Assembly: GCF_029504655.1 (NCBI RefSeq)
Contig: NZ_JAQFIL010000001.1
Span: forward strand, 2,981,001 to 3,045,000
From: Catalinimonas alkaloidigena
Lineage (GTDB): Bacteria > Bacteroidota > Bacteroidia > Cytophagales > Cyclobacteriaceae
Direction: 5' to 3'
DNA length: 64,000 nucleotides
Shown here: positions 53,408 through 62,993 of the stretch, piece by piece
Layout: each line of letters starts with the position of its first letter
How positions within the stretch are numbered: the stretch's first letter is position 1
Program-made: the position numbers and the translations under genes
Notes under the pieces: model-generated
Databases searched by the model: none
The model's input: the letters and a program-made list of their open reading frames with translations, nothing else
What the model was told of the DNA's origin: nothing

Positions 53408-54492
53408 GCCTCTACTACTTTCAAATCCCATGCCTCATTCTGATCATAATACAGATGACCTTGATTTATTCGTAAAGGGGATTGAATGTTATTATGGTAC
53501 AATTGGCCAGTACCTAATCCCTGAGGGATAATTGTGTGATATGTGGCACAAAGTTGAGCAATGGCATTTAGTCCAATATTAGATTCCAGGGCTGAAGTAA
53601 TCCACCAACCTATATTTCTTTTTTCTGCTAAGTTGATCCACTCCTTCGTCGCTGCTATACCTCCTAATAATGTGGGTTTCAAAATGATATAAGCCGGATT
53701 GATCTTGTCTAACACGTCTGTTTTATCCTCTAGTGAATTTTTGCCAATGAGTTCTTCATCCAGGGCGATAGCTACCGGACACTGAATACTCAACTGACGC
53801 ATTAAATCATGTTGGCCTGGCTTTACGGGTTGTTCAATGGAATGTACATCAAACACTGACAATCTTTGTAATTTCGGGTAAACATCGTCTTCAGTAAATG
53901 CACCATTAGCATCTACTCTTATGGTAATCTGATTAGCATCATAGTGCTTTCTGATATATGCCAGCAATTCCATTTCTTTCTTAAAATCAATCGCACCGAT
54001 CTTAATCTTGATGCATGTAAAACCACTTGCTACTTTTGCTTTTAACTGTTCCAGCATCCAGTCTTTCTCACCCATCCACACCAATCCATTGATTTCAATG
54101 GGCTGAAAGGGAGCCTGAGACCATGAATTGGGAAGAACCTGTCTCGTTCCTCCGTTTTTAAGGTCAAGCAATGCTGTTTCAACACCAAAGCGTACTGATG
54201 GAAGGTTGATAGCTATATTTTTATCTATCCAATGCAGTATTTCATCTTCAGATTCTAAGCTCAAGTCACTATTATTAAGCAGTTGGCACACGCGGCTTAG
54301 TATTTGCTCCATATCATTCCGATCATCCTGACTCAGGCCCTGCAGTGGAGCACATTCACCTATTCCATAAACCTTTGCAGGATATGCTTGGGAAACTTTG
54401 ATAAAAAAAGAATCTTTGTACTTAAGAACACCACGAGATGTACCTGCTAAAAACTTAAAATTAAGCGTATATTTTTGAAAGGTACTTATCAT
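53404..54492 (-). CDS. menC: o-Succinylbenzoate synthase
   Basis: A 362-residue enolase-superfamily enzyme that dehydrates SHCHC to o-succinylbenzoate in menaquinone synthesis. The catalytic Lys pair is in CIKIKIGA near 160-167; the metal ligands are Asp in RVDANGAF near 190, Glu in SIEQPV near 218 and Asp/Glu in ALDEEL near 243. The opposite Lys is near 267 in ILKPTLLGG. Length fits MenC rather than larger paralogues. It is preceded by a good promoter and divergent from the soluble pyrophosphatase gene. Other men genes are not in the window. Confidence 0.9.
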   Translation of the reverse strand: MISTFQKYTLNFKFLAGTSRGVLKYKDSFFIKVSQAYPAKVYGIGECAPLQGLSQDDRNDMEQILSRVCQLLNNSDLSLESEDEILHWIDKNIAINLPSVRFGVETALLDLKNGGTRQVLPNSWSQAPFQPIEINGLVWMGEKDWMLEQLKAKVASGFTCIKIKIGAIDFKKEMELLAYIRKHYDANQITIRVDANGAFTEDDVYPKLQRLSVFDVHSIEQPVKPGQHDLMRQLSIQCPVAIALDEELIGKNSLEDKTDVLDKINPAYIILKPTLLGGIAATKEWINLAEKRNIGWWITSALESNIGLNAIAQLCATYHTIIPQGLGTGQLYHNNIQSPLRINQGHLYYDQNEAWDLKVVEA

Positions 54493-54527
54493 TTTTACCA
54501 GTGTGTTATGTTGTAAATTTTTGCCAT

Positions 54528-54556
54528 CAAAGATATTCCAAAATTAATTAAACAAA
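54528..54556 (-). promoter_or_regulatory. Bacteroidota-type promoter of menC
   Basis: On the minus strand TTTG (54553-54556) lies 17 bases before TATCTTTG (54528-54535). The predicted leader is about 30 bases. It fits menC (start 54492) and sits in the short divergent gap with ppa. Confidence 0.6.
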
Positions 54557-54560
54557 GATC

Positions 54561-55070
54561 ATGGCCAACGCTAAAGACGAATTCACCATAGATGCGATCA
54601 TTGAAATTCCAAAAGGGAGTCGTAATAAGTACGAGTATGACCGCAAGAAGCAAATGATTCGCTACGATAGAATGATTTTCTCTTCTATGTTTTATCCCAG
54701 TGATTATGGCTTTATCCCCGAAACACTAGCCGAAGATGGTGACGAAATTGACGTACTTGTTTTAGTCACCGAACCGACTTTCCCCGGCTGTCTGATGGAA
54801 GTAAAACCTATTGGTCTTTTCAAAATGTATGACGAGAAAGGTACCGACGATAAAATCCTCTGTGTACCAGTAAGTGATCCAATCTGGAACAAGGTCAATG
54901 CCTTGGAGGAAGTTAACCCTCACCTCAAAATGGAGATAGAACACTTCTTCCAGGTATACAAAGATCTTGAGAAAAAGAAGGTGGGCGTTGAAGGCTGGGA
55001 AGATAAAGCTGCTGCCTTACACGCAATTCAGGATGCGAAGAAAAGATTCCAGGAAAATGGAATAGGTTGA
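54561..55070 (+). CDS. ppa: Inorganic pyrophosphatase (family I)
   Basis: A 169-residue soluble pyrophosphatase (E. coli Ppa has 176 residues). The substrate and metal residues are visible in IEIPKGSRNKYEYD (about 15-28), FYPSDYGFIPETLAEDGDEID split over 43-63, with the metal aspartates around EDGDEIDVLVL, and KVGVEGWEDK near 137-146. It removes pyrophosphate to pull biosynthesis forward. It coexists with the membrane pyrophosphatase 3 kb away, which recovers the energy instead. Confidence 0.95.
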   Translation: MANAKDEFTIDAIIEIPKGSRNKYEYDRKKQMIRYDRMIFSSMFYPSDYGFIPETLAEDGDEIDVLVLVTEPTFPGCLMEVKPIGLFKMYDEKGTDDKILCVPVSDPIWNKVNALEEVNPHLKMEIEHFFQVYKDLEKKKVGVEGWEDKAAALHAIQDAKKRFQENGIG

Positions 55071-55076
55071 TCGCAT

Positions 55077-55451
55077 TTAAGAGTAATAACCTGGTTTAGG
55101 TGCGTCTTTCATGAAGATGCGCCTGAACTGGCTTCCGCTAAGTGCGGCAAAGCCACCGGCTACTCCTCCCACCAGTCCACTAGAGGCTATCATAAATGAG
55201 CCGTTAGGTAAGCTGAAAAGATCCGCTATGCGCTCAGAAAGTATACTTGAAGTATCAGCATCTATCAGCCAGGCATAAGTCAGCCAAAGTAATCCTACCC
55301 CCAGAAAACCACTTAAAAAATCAATAAAGCCTTTACTTGGCAACCACATATTGACAAGAAAAGCAGCAATTATGACTGACCACCAGGGTAGATAAAGTTC
55401 CAGTAAATAACTGAAAGCGATAATTAATATGATCTTGAATAAAAACTTCAT
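55077..55451 (-). CDS. Small multi-helix membrane protein
   Basis: A 124-residue protein with four hydrophobic segments (about 5-28, 29-45, 46-62, 88-112). It has an early signal-anchor-like start and a glycine-rich last segment (SSGLVGGVAGGFAALSG). No family is recognised. It follows the penicillin-acylase gene on the same strand with a 2-base gap, so the two are likely co-transcribed. Convergent with ppa. Confidence 0.65.
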   Translation of the reverse strand: MKFLFKIILIIAFSYLLELYLPWWSVIIAAFLVNMWLPSKGFIDFLSGFLGVGLLWLTYAWLIDADTSSILSERIADLFSLPNGSFMIASSGLVGGVAGGFAALSGSQFRRIFMKDAPKPGYYS

Positions 55452-55453
55452 AG

Positions 55454-57901
55454 TTAATCTTCTGAATCTGAGCTTGGAAAAAGGGATTGCTTAAACATAA
55501 TTCCCCCGCTTTGTTGAACGCCACTTTTCATGAAAAGTAATGGGTAATAAGTCCCATTGGCCCAGTTACCTACCATATTATCATAATAAGGACTGCCGGG
55601 GTTACCGGACTGTCCTCCCGGATAAACCGCCCATGCCCTGGGTTGATCCCCTAATGCCACTACCATTTTCCATGACTGTCCGTGACTTCCACTATTGGCA
55701 GCGACTATGCTCCTGCCCCCTCCGATCATGAGTTTATCTATTGAGAAGGGTTCTATTCTTAGCAAGTGACGTAATGTGGTATTTTTATAGTTCCCCCAGA
55801 AATATTCTTCTTCATGCTCTTCTTCCCATGCGGAAAGTTCTTTTACCGTTTGGGAGAATGACGCTCTCACTACATCCGGCAGCGTTTCAACCACGGTGGT
55901 ATTTTGCATGTCAAAAAACGCATTGTCAGGAAAGTTCTGCATAATGTACACTGTAGTTTCCTTATTCGGTTTCCTGAGTTCCATAGCTTTTCCATCAAAC
56001 TCATCCCAGGTGATTGCGTTCAGATTACTCCACCACAGATCAAAGATGCTGGGGGCCTTATAATTGGTATTGTTATAGTAATTCCATTTTTGTAAAATAT
56101 CATAAGCCTCTTTTTCTTCAGGACTTAAAGTTGCCAGGTCCAGGGTATCCAGCATGACAGGAAGTGATTCAGCAGCAAGGAGGTTGTACGTATCATTCTG
56201 TAAGTCCATAAAATCTTTAGGAGTGACATTTCTCATCCTTTTTAGCCTATCATTGATGCGGCGGTTTCTATAGTGCTCATAGGTGATATCGTATACGTAA
56301 TACGGATAGTTATCTGCTACGGGAACCTGATTCGCAGAGCTGACAAAGCCCCGTTCTGGGTTCAATACATGGGCATTTTGTGTAGTAGGAATATCATATT
56401 GCCATTCCAGGGCTGAAGTACTACCATCCATCAGGAACTTACCCTGCTCTTTCCATTTAGCGGGAAACTTTCCCTGCACCCACATCGCAATGTCTCCTGC
56501 TGAGGAGGCAAATACAAAATTCTGTGCAGGGCTTTCATACGTCTTAAGTGCCTGGACGAACTCTTCGTAGTTATCTGCCCGATTGAGATTGTAAAAAGTA
56601 AGCATTTCAGAAGAGGCATCCAGCGCAGTCCATTTCATAGAATAGCCTCTTTTTTGATTGAGTACTGAATCCGTAGGAAAATTCTGGTCGTAAACCACGG
56701 GGCCAAAATGCGTATAGGTTACAGTATCATAAAATGTGCTGCCGTCTCTGATTTTAATTTCCTCTACTCTCTTTTGTACTTTCAAGCGGTTGCCATCATA
56801 ATAATATTCGTTTTGGAAGCTATCGGTGAAGTGGATCTTATACCAGTCTTTCACATCTCTTCTGGCATTAGTCACTCCCCAGGCAATAGAGTCGTTGAAT
56901 CCAATAATCACATTGGGCGCACCGGGCAAGGCAACACCCATCACATTCACTCCGGGAGCATTAAGTTGCATGGCATACCAGATGGAAGGCAGATTAAGTC
57001 CCAGGTGAGGATCGTTTGCCAAAATGGGCTTACCTGACCTGCTCATATCCCCCGATACTGCCCAGTTATTACTCCCGTTGTCTGGATCTGGCTTATCAAT
57101 CACCTGTAAAATAAAATCCGTAGTATCAGCAATGGCAACCTTTGGTGTATCCAGTGGAGCTGCTTTAAACCCCCAGCTTCGGCCTGGCGGAATGATAGGT
57201 TCTTCCTTTTCTACTGAATCGGGAAATAAAAAATCAAAATGCTCCCTGCCCAGAAGTTTGAGTGCGTTTGTATTTTCAAGATCGTTGTCATAGCCTGAAA
57301 GGTCGTCTGCCATGTAGGAGAGCAGTAAAGTTGTTTTAAGCGGTGTCCAGGCCTCTGGGTAATAGTCCAGCAATTTATATTCTATAGGAATATGATCGTA
57401 GTTGAGACTATTGATATAGGCATTTACTCCTGAGGCGTATGCTTCTAACTGACTCTTTCCCAATGTAGTACGCATCAACTCTTTAAGTGAATTCTCAGCA
57501 CCATAGGTAAGCCCCTTACGCCTTTGCATACGGTCATATTGGAGCGCCTGCTCACCTATTATTTCAGAGAGCCTGCCTGCAGCCACATGGGTGATAAATT
57601 CCATCTGCCACAAACGATGCTTCGCCATGATATATCCCTGAGCACGATACAGATCAGTTTCGTTTTCTGCGAATATGTGGGGGATCAGTAAAGAATCATA
57701 ATGTACACTTACAGGTGCTTCCAGAATATCAAGCGTCAGCGAAGGTCTGGTTTCGGGTATGGTTGTTTCAGCATTCTGCCAAAAACCATGAAATGGATCA
57801 AGAAATTTACCAAGAGGAGGTACACTATTAATTTTGATAGATAAGGCTACCGTAATGGCAATCGTAATGATGATTGAAAGAAGAAATTTTACGACCTTCA
57901 T
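55454..57901 (-). CDS. Penicillin acylase-family Ntn hydrolase
   Basis: An 815-residue precursor that would self-cleave into alpha and beta chains. An N-terminal hydrophobic segment (about 5-24) acts as signal or anchor. The beta chain would begin at Ser near residue 276 in GSNNWAVSG, the autocatalytic nucleophile. ANDPHLGL (about 293-300) and the later GSHGQSWKMVV block (about 738-748) are family features. Known activities include penicillin acylase, cephalosporin acylase and acyl-homoserine-lactone acylase. The true substrate may be an acylated signal or peptide, and cannot be told from the sequence. Confidence 0.92.
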   Translation of the reverse strand: MKVVKFLLSIIITIAITVALSIKINSVPPLGKFLDPFHGFWQNAETTIPETRPSLTLDILEAPVSVHYDSLLIPHIFAENETDLYRAQGYIMAKHRLWQMEFITHVAAGRLSEIIGEQALQYDRMQRRKGLTYGAENSLKELMRTTLGKSQLEAYASGVNAYINSLNYDHIPIEYKLLDYYPEAWTPLKTTLLLSYMADDLSGYDNDLENTNALKLLGREHFDFLFPDSVEKEEPIIPPGRSWGFKAAPLDTPKVAIADTTDFILQVIDKPDPDNGSNNWAVSGDMSRSGKPILANDPHLGLNLPSIWYAMQLNAPGVNVMGVALPGAPNVIIGFNDSIAWGVTNARRDVKDWYKIHFTDSFQNEYYYDGNRLKVQKRVEEIKIRDGSTFYDTVTYTHFGPVVYDQNFPTDSVLNQKRGYSMKWTALDASSEMLTFYNLNRADNYEEFVQALKTYESPAQNFVFASSAGDIAMWVQGKFPAKWKEQGKFLMDGSTSALEWQYDIPTTQNAHVLNPERGFVSSANQVPVADNYPYYVYDITYEHYRNRRINDRLKRMRNVTPKDFMDLQNDTYNLLAAESLPVMLDTLDLATLSPEEKEAYDILQKWNYYNNTNYKAPSIFDLWWSNLNAITWDEFDGKAMELRKPNKETTVYIMQNFPDNAFFDMQNTTVVETLPDVVRASFSQTVKELSAWEEEHEEEYFWGNYKNTTLRHLLRIEPFSIDKLMIGGGRSIVAANSGSHGQSWKMVVALGDQPRAWAVYPGGQSGNPGSPYYDNMVGNWANGTYYPLLFMKSGVQQSGGIMFKQSLFPSSDSED

Positions 57902-58159
57902 ATAGAATTAAGCCTGTATACTCAGCATAGTTAACAAATTAATTTTCTACTATAAAAGTGGAAATGGACTTCAATAGTACTGTAGACGATGTAAAAGAAA
58001 AATTAGCAAAAATGTTGTGATTTGCTCAGATTTCTTCACGAAATTAATCATAATCTAATTACGCCAAAATATTTTGCACTAAAAGCAGATGTATTTTAAA
58101 ATCAACTGAGACTATAATCTTCATATATGCAAATTCAAGGAAAGTCTGAAAGATAACTG

Positions 58160-59227
58160 TCATTTCTTGGGGTTTCTTTTTTGCATCCCTCCCATGATAT
58201 AACCATAAGGTTTCAGTAAATCAACTTCATCAAATATCTGTTTCAACATAGCGGTGAACGGGATAAATAGTATCATTCCAGCAATACCCCAAACCAAATT
58301 TCCAACAAAGATTGCCAGTATCGTAAACATAGGATTTACACTTACCTTTCTCCCTACGATGTTGGGCGTTATCATGTAACTCTCAAAAGATTGAATAATG
58401 ATAAAATAGATGACTACGCCAAAAGGATACCATAGTGAATCTTTCATCACCAGCGCAAACAAAGCGGGTAAAATTGAGCCGACCAATGGGCCTATGAAGG
58501 GCACAATATTCAGAATAGCCGCGAAGACTGCAAAAAATAATGCGTGCTCTATGTCCATTGCCCACAGCGCAATACTATTACAAGCTGCCAGTATCAAAAT
58601 AACCAGAAATATCCCTATGATGTAGTTTCTGACCACTTGCTTCACCTTCAGTATGATAGATTCAAGATGATCATCATCTCCCTGAATAGCTTTTAGTGCG
58701 AACTTTAATATCTCATCACGGTAAATCAGAAAGAGTACCACAAGTGACATAAAGAGCATAATCTGAATAAAGCTTGCAGTCATCTGGCTGAGTCCCTGGG
58801 TGAGAATTTCAGTGTTATTTTCAAGTAGCATACCTAATGCTTCCTGCACAGTATTCATTTCTACCAGGTTAGAATTGCCGGTAAAAGTGTTAAAACGTTC
58901 AGCAAACTCAGCAACTAACTCATTTAAACTTTGCCCCAGACTTTGCAGGTCACTTGCAAAACGCTGTGTTTGAGAATAAAAAAAGGTGATGATTCCTCCA
59001 AAAATAATGATGGAAAGTAAAAGGCTTATGATAGCGGTTAACCACCGCGGGAAATGGTATTTTTCCAGCCATGTACAGAGAGGTGAAAACAAAATGGCGA
59101 TAAATCCGGCAAAGACTAAGGGTATCAGCACGGGACGTGCTACCACAAGGATATGGGTAATCAGTGTTACAAGTAAAAAAAATGCAGCCCAGTTAACAAT
59201 CCTGCTTTGCGATGTAAAAGTTTGCAT
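58160..59227 (-). CDS. AI-2E family transporter
   Basis: A 355-residue membrane protein of the AI-2E/UPF0118 family, with about eight helices: two at the start (about 12-50), one near 60-80, a central amphipathic region (85-140), and the rest packed into the C-terminal half. PFIGPLVGSILPALFAL near 238-254 and the ending IPFTAMLKQIF are typical. Members have been linked to autoinducer-2 export or Na+/H+ antiport, so no single function should be assigned. Monocistronic. Confidence 0.88.
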   Translation of the reverse strand: MQTFTSQSRIVNWAAFFLLVTLITHILVVARPVLIPLVFAGFIAILFSPLCTWLEKYHFPRWLTAIISLLLSIIIFGGIITFFYSQTQRFASDLQSLGQSLNELVAEFAERFNTFTGNSNLVEMNTVQEALGMLLENNTEILTQGLSQMTASFIQIMLFMSLVVLFLIYRDEILKFALKAIQGDDDHLESIILKVKQVVRNYIIGIFLVILILAACNSIALWAMDIEHALFFAVFAAILNIVPFIGPLVGSILPALFALVMKDSLWYPFGVVIYFIIIQSFESYMITPNIVGRKVSVNPMFTILAIFVGNLVWGIAGMILFIPFTAMLKQIFDEVDLLKPYGYIMGGMQKRNPKK

Positions 59228-59614
59228 ATAAGTTAAAAAAATGTTCTTCTAAAGAATAGAAGCCTGGTTGAACCATATTGTTCAACAGCTAGTCTTTTTT
59301 AGAATAATTTGAAGTTCAGTAATAAATATTTCCCGCAATGTACAAATCAGTTTATCCAGCTAATGCAAAACCTCAGATCATTTGTAAGCTAAGCGGGATA
59401 TACTGTCTCGCTTAATGAGACGCATGCACTAAATGCAGGAATTGCGACTTAACAGCGTCACTAAACAAATACACTCTACTGTCAGCTTGTATGGAAAACA
59501 AGCAATCCTGCCCTTTTCTCCCGCCCTATCTTCACTAATGAATACTTATCTTTGCAGTTTAATTAGGATCGACAAAATATTCTCAAAAGCCTGGCACTGC
59601 TGACTTTTATAGGT
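59228..59614. other. Intergenic region with hairpin and orphan promoter-like element
   Basis: About 387 bases without a gene. It contains a 9-bp hairpin (59390-59398 / 59406-59414, one G-U pair, 7-base loop). On the plus strand TATCTTTG at 59547-59554 looks like a Bacteroidota -7 element but has no good -33 box and no plus-strand gene ahead. Nothing else was recognised. Confidence 0.45.
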
Positions 59615-60652
59615 TTACTTCCATTCTCTTGAAACCGTTTGATTCTCAGTAGGAAAATCATCAGGTACTTCCTGACTAACTTTTCCGGTGGCTACCCATT
59701 CAGCGCCTCTCTGCAGCGTAGTGATGAATCCCGCGCATTCCATAGAATAGTCAAAATGCCCCAGCGTAGTATGAAAAATACGCCCTTCTCCATAATTGAT
59801 TGCCATCAAGGTAGGTACATGCTGTCCCAGACCTTTAACAGTAGGGTCCCAGGGGGGCGCATTGGCCTCTACGTCTGAGTAAGCCGTAGCCAAAATTGTA
59901 GCGTTTTCAAATGGCCCTCTCATCCGTTCATATAATTCATCCTGCGTGTGCATCCATGCCTTTGGTAATCCTTTCATAACAGGATGCTCGGGTGCACGAG
60001 TAGTAATGAGATATTCAAATTCCGGTCCGTGTGAACCCCCTATGCCGGCAGAATGGTCTTTTTCCAACTCACCTGCTTCATTATAATATACATAAGGACC
60101 GCTGGTACTGTCGCGGCCGTCCCAGGCCCCAAGTGCTATCATTTGATTAAATGCCTCCCAGTCGCTCCATAGATTGTTAGCTGCATGTACAATGACCAAG
60201 CCACCGCCCTCACTGATGTATTTTTCAAAATCTCTTTGGGTTTCCTCCGGCCATATCGGTGATTGGGCACCAAGATTAGACACTAGTATGTCATACTGGC
60301 TGAAGTCAATGGAAAAACGTGATGTTTGTATCGGTTGGTGGGATATCCCATAGGCTGTGGAATCCAAGGGATATTTCTCTATGAAATAAGTATAGGGCTC
60401 TGGTCTGGATTTGTTGTATTTAATTCCCAGCCAAACGGAGTCCATGCGGTGGATTTCCACTTCAAACAGTCCTGTCTCCTCCAGATAATCCTGCATCATC
60501 ATAGTGGTTTTGGGCCATACATAATGGTTATTCTGACCATCAATAATCAAGGCTTTCAGTTTGGATGGAGGAGCTTTTTCTGTATTGCCCTGGCTACAGG
60601 CACTCACCAACAGGAAAATTATTAGTATCCAATTCAGATTTATCATATACAT
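59615..60652 (-). CDS. ThuA-domain lipoprotein
   Basis: A 345-residue protein with a signal ending in a lipobox-like LVSAC (Cys19). The mature part is a ThuA-like glutamine-amidotransferase-fold domain: KALIIDGQNNHYVWP near 33-47, VIVHAANNLWSDW near 150-162 and the late FHTTLGHFDYSMEC near 300-313. The nucleophile Cys of the amidotransferase superfamily is not kept, as in other ThuA proteins. Such proteins are abundant in planctomycetes and Bacteroidota beside sugar-degradation genes and may act in trehalose or related glycan use. The activity is unproven. Confidence 0.88.
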   Translation of the reverse strand: MYMINLNWILIIFLLVSACSQGNTEKAPPSKLKALIIDGQNNHYVWPKTTMMMQDYLEETGLFEVEIHRMDSVWLGIKYNKSRPEPYTYFIEKYPLDSTAYGISHQPIQTSRFSIDFSQYDILVSNLGAQSPIWPEETQRDFEKYISEGGGLVIVHAANNLWSDWEAFNQMIALGAWDGRDSTSGPYVYYNEAGELEKDHSAGIGGSHGPEFEYLITTRAPEHPVMKGLPKAWMHTQDELYERMRGPFENATILATAYSDVEANAPPWDPTVKGLGQHVPTLMAINYGEGRIFHTTLGHFDYSMECAGFITTLQRGAEWVATGKVSQEVPDDFPTENQTVSREWK

Positions 60653-60888
60653 GTAATAATAGGTGTAATCAGAGGGCTGTTGCTAAAATTAACCTATGCA
60701 TAGCATACCCGCAACGTTTTCGTACTAAACTATCTTCTTTATAAGCGTTCGGATTGGATTTACAGCTTTCTTGTAAATGCACTAAGCGAGGGTTGAAAAT
60801 GATGCTAACGCTTTGTTTCCCTTTAAGCGGTCAGGTGGATGCTAGTTAACCCCTGAGATCTGTAACAACCTAGCTGTCAGACATTTCT

Positions 60889-61791
60889 TCAGTCCCATTT
60901 CACATAATTTTTCCAGTTATGTTGTTCTTTGAATCCCAGCACTTCACGGATTTTACGATTTGAAAACAATGCCTCATGTTCGCCCATTTCTCGGGAAACC
61001 GGCACCCCCGGAAAAAAGCGCTCTGCCAGTTCTTTGGTGGGAATGACCGCACCATTATGATCGTTTCCGGCATTGAAAACCTGAAAACCGAGTTCATCTT
61101 TTTGTAAACATAAATCCACAATCTGTCCCAGGTCACGCGCATCAATGTAACAGAAGGCATTCCTGCGGCGCACTTCAGGGTGTTTGAAATAATGTGGAAA
61201 TAATTCAGTGTATTCGTGAGGTTCAACTACGTTTCCAATGCGAAGGGCATAAATATCAAAGCCTGATCGTCGCTGAAAGCTGCGGGCTGTTTTCTCGTTC
61301 ACCACCTTGGATAATCCATAGCTATCCATGGGATCAACATCATAATCCTCCTCCAGAGGCAGTACTTTTGGGTCAGTTTTGCCATCCGAAAAACAAATAC
61401 CATAGGTAGTCTCCGAGGAGGCTATCACTATCTTCTGGATGCCTAGCTTTACTGCTGCCTCAATCACATTGTAGGTGCCCATGGTGTTGACCCTAAAAGT
61501 TTCATTATCAGCTTTGATTAAAATTCTGGGGACTGCGGCAAAGTGTACTACCGCATCAAATTTTGGTACGCCATTACCCTGTTCCAACTCGTCTAAACCG
61601 GCATAGGAACGCATAGCATTAAACATTTGACCAGAATCTGTAATATCAGCGAGCAGATTATCTACCCCCGGGTAATTGAGAGGCTGAAGGTCTACATTCA
61701 ATACTCTATGTCCCTGTTCTAGCAGGTAGGGAATTACATGCTTTCCTGCCTTTCCTGACCCACCTGTAAAAAAAATTCGCTTTTTAGTCAT
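60889..61791 (-). CDS. NAD-dependent epimerase/dehydratase
   Basis: A 300-residue extended SDR. The nucleotide loop TGGSGKAGKHV is at 9-19, a second motif VHFAAVPRI near 86-94 and the active site Tyr/Lys in DSYGLSKVVNE near 152-162. It ends by residue 300, with no obvious lipid or membrane tail. Closest in layout to UDP-glucose 4-epimerase-like and uronate-dehydrogenase-like proteins. The sugar is unknown. A weak minus-strand promoter-like element lies about 230 bases upstream. Confidence 0.88.
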   Translation of the reverse strand: MTKKRIFFTGGSGKAGKHVIPYLLEQGHRVLNVDLQPLNYPGVDNLLADITDSGQMFNAMRSYAGLDELEQGNGVPKFDAVVHFAAVPRILIKADNETFRVNTMGTYNVIEAAVKLGIQKIVIASSETTYGICFSDGKTDPKVLPLEEDYDVDPMDSYGLSKVVNEKTARSFQRRSGFDIYALRIGNVVEPHEYTELFPHYFKHPEVRRRNAFCYIDARDLGQIVDLCLQKDELGFQVFNAGNDHNGAVIPTKELAERFFPGVPVSREMGEHEALFSNRKIREVLGFKEQHNWKNYVKWD

Positions 61792-62270
61792 TTATTGATC
61801 TATAGTTTCATGATTGAAATGTTTATGCACTAAGCATTAGTGTACAGCACCTAGCCATCAAATTGGAGATTTATGTTTTCCTGCTGAGCTAAACTACTCC
61901 TCATCAATATACTTAACATAAAATAGTCAATCCTCGTTACTCCAAACAGCAGTTTTGTATAATCTATTGTCAGACATAGGGATCACAACAATGCTCCATT
62001 TAAATGAACTATGTGCAGACAAATATAATCCGTGTTGCCTGACAAATGTTTTGCAGCAAAAGCCGCAAAACCGAATTGATTGACTATTAAAACCTTAATA
62101 AAGATCCAAATATATGGAATCATACGTTTTCCAGTGCATAGCATCATAGCTGTTGTGGCTTCGGTATCACCATTTGAGGTAGGATGTAAGTATGAAAAAA
62201 TCACTATGCTGTAGATCGTAAGGCTATAACATCTTTTCAGTTAGATTCTGTATCTAAACCTTTTGCTTGT
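61792..62270. other. Intergenic gap with no clear gene
   Basis: About 479 bases. A 73-codon minus-strand frame (61983-62204) reads as random sequence and is not called. A TATATTTG-like element on the minus strand at 62020-62027, with TTTG 15 bases upstream, could drive the epimerase gene, though the spacing is short. Nothing else was recognised. Confidence 0.45.
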
Positions 62271-62786
62271 TTACTCTCTATCAGGAATATCAATCACTAA
62301 ATCTGCATTTAACCCTGTAGCTAAATTTCTGGCATGTTGAACTGCCTTTGCTCTTTTCGTATAAACAAATGACAGTATAGGTTCAGATGCATTTGAATAT
62401 AATACCAGCCTGAAGTCAGTTACTTTTCCTGAAAAGGTGGGACTAATACCATTGGGATTATTTGTATGCATAAAGCTGATTGAAACAACCTTTACTGTAT
62501 TGATCAGGGGAAGTGTAGTCCACTCACCAAATTTGAAACCGCTAATAGATGTATACTCCCTGTATCTTTTTCCGGAAAAATCAATAAGTGTCCCACTGTA
62601 AGAAGATACGATTGCAAGTCCAAGACCAAGTGCGCCGATACCTAGGCCTAATACCCTTGTCATCGTGTTTTCGTTTGAAAACAATAGCGGGCTTGCCAAT
62701 ACAAAAAGCCCGGCAATGATCAGAAGTACTCCTGGTAGATGCGGGCCTGAAGTAAGGCTTCGCCTTTTAAAGTTGAAAATATTCAT
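62271..62786 (-). CDS. Two-helix membrane protein of unknown function
   Basis: A 171-residue protein. Two adjacent helices (about 17-35 and 41-61) near the start are followed by a soluble beta-rich region (about 65-165) with GKRYREYTSISGFKFGEW near 74-91 and a late helix. The layout recalls PH-like domains anchored by a short membrane hairpin. No known family is certain. It stands alone with no operon neighbours. Confidence 0.65.
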   Translation of the reverse strand: MNIFNFKRRSLTSGPHLPGVLLIIAGLFVLASPLLFSNENTMTRVLGLGIGALGLGLAIVSSYSGTLIDFSGKRYREYTSISGFKFGEWTTLPLINTVKVVSISFMHTNNPNGISPTFSGKVTDFRLVLYSNASEPILSFVYTKRAKAVQHARNLATGLNADLVIDIPDRE

Positions 62787-62993
62787 TTAAGGAATCATGT
62801 GTGGTGCATCATCTTCGCTTGCGACTCTTCTAAATAGTTTAATTGTTTTAATATCTACATTACTCAGACCTTACCCCTCCTAGCTAAACTACTTTCAAGC
62901 TCCCCTGTTAATGTGTAATCGCGATGTTTTAGGTGTACGATGTTTTTACATTATATTTAGCGAAAATAGAATAATACAACAACAATTATTGGG

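Noticed and set aside
61983..62204. 73-codon minus-strand frame in the gap before the epimerase gene
   Set aside because: Composition looks random, with no start context or family pattern. Kept only as gap content.
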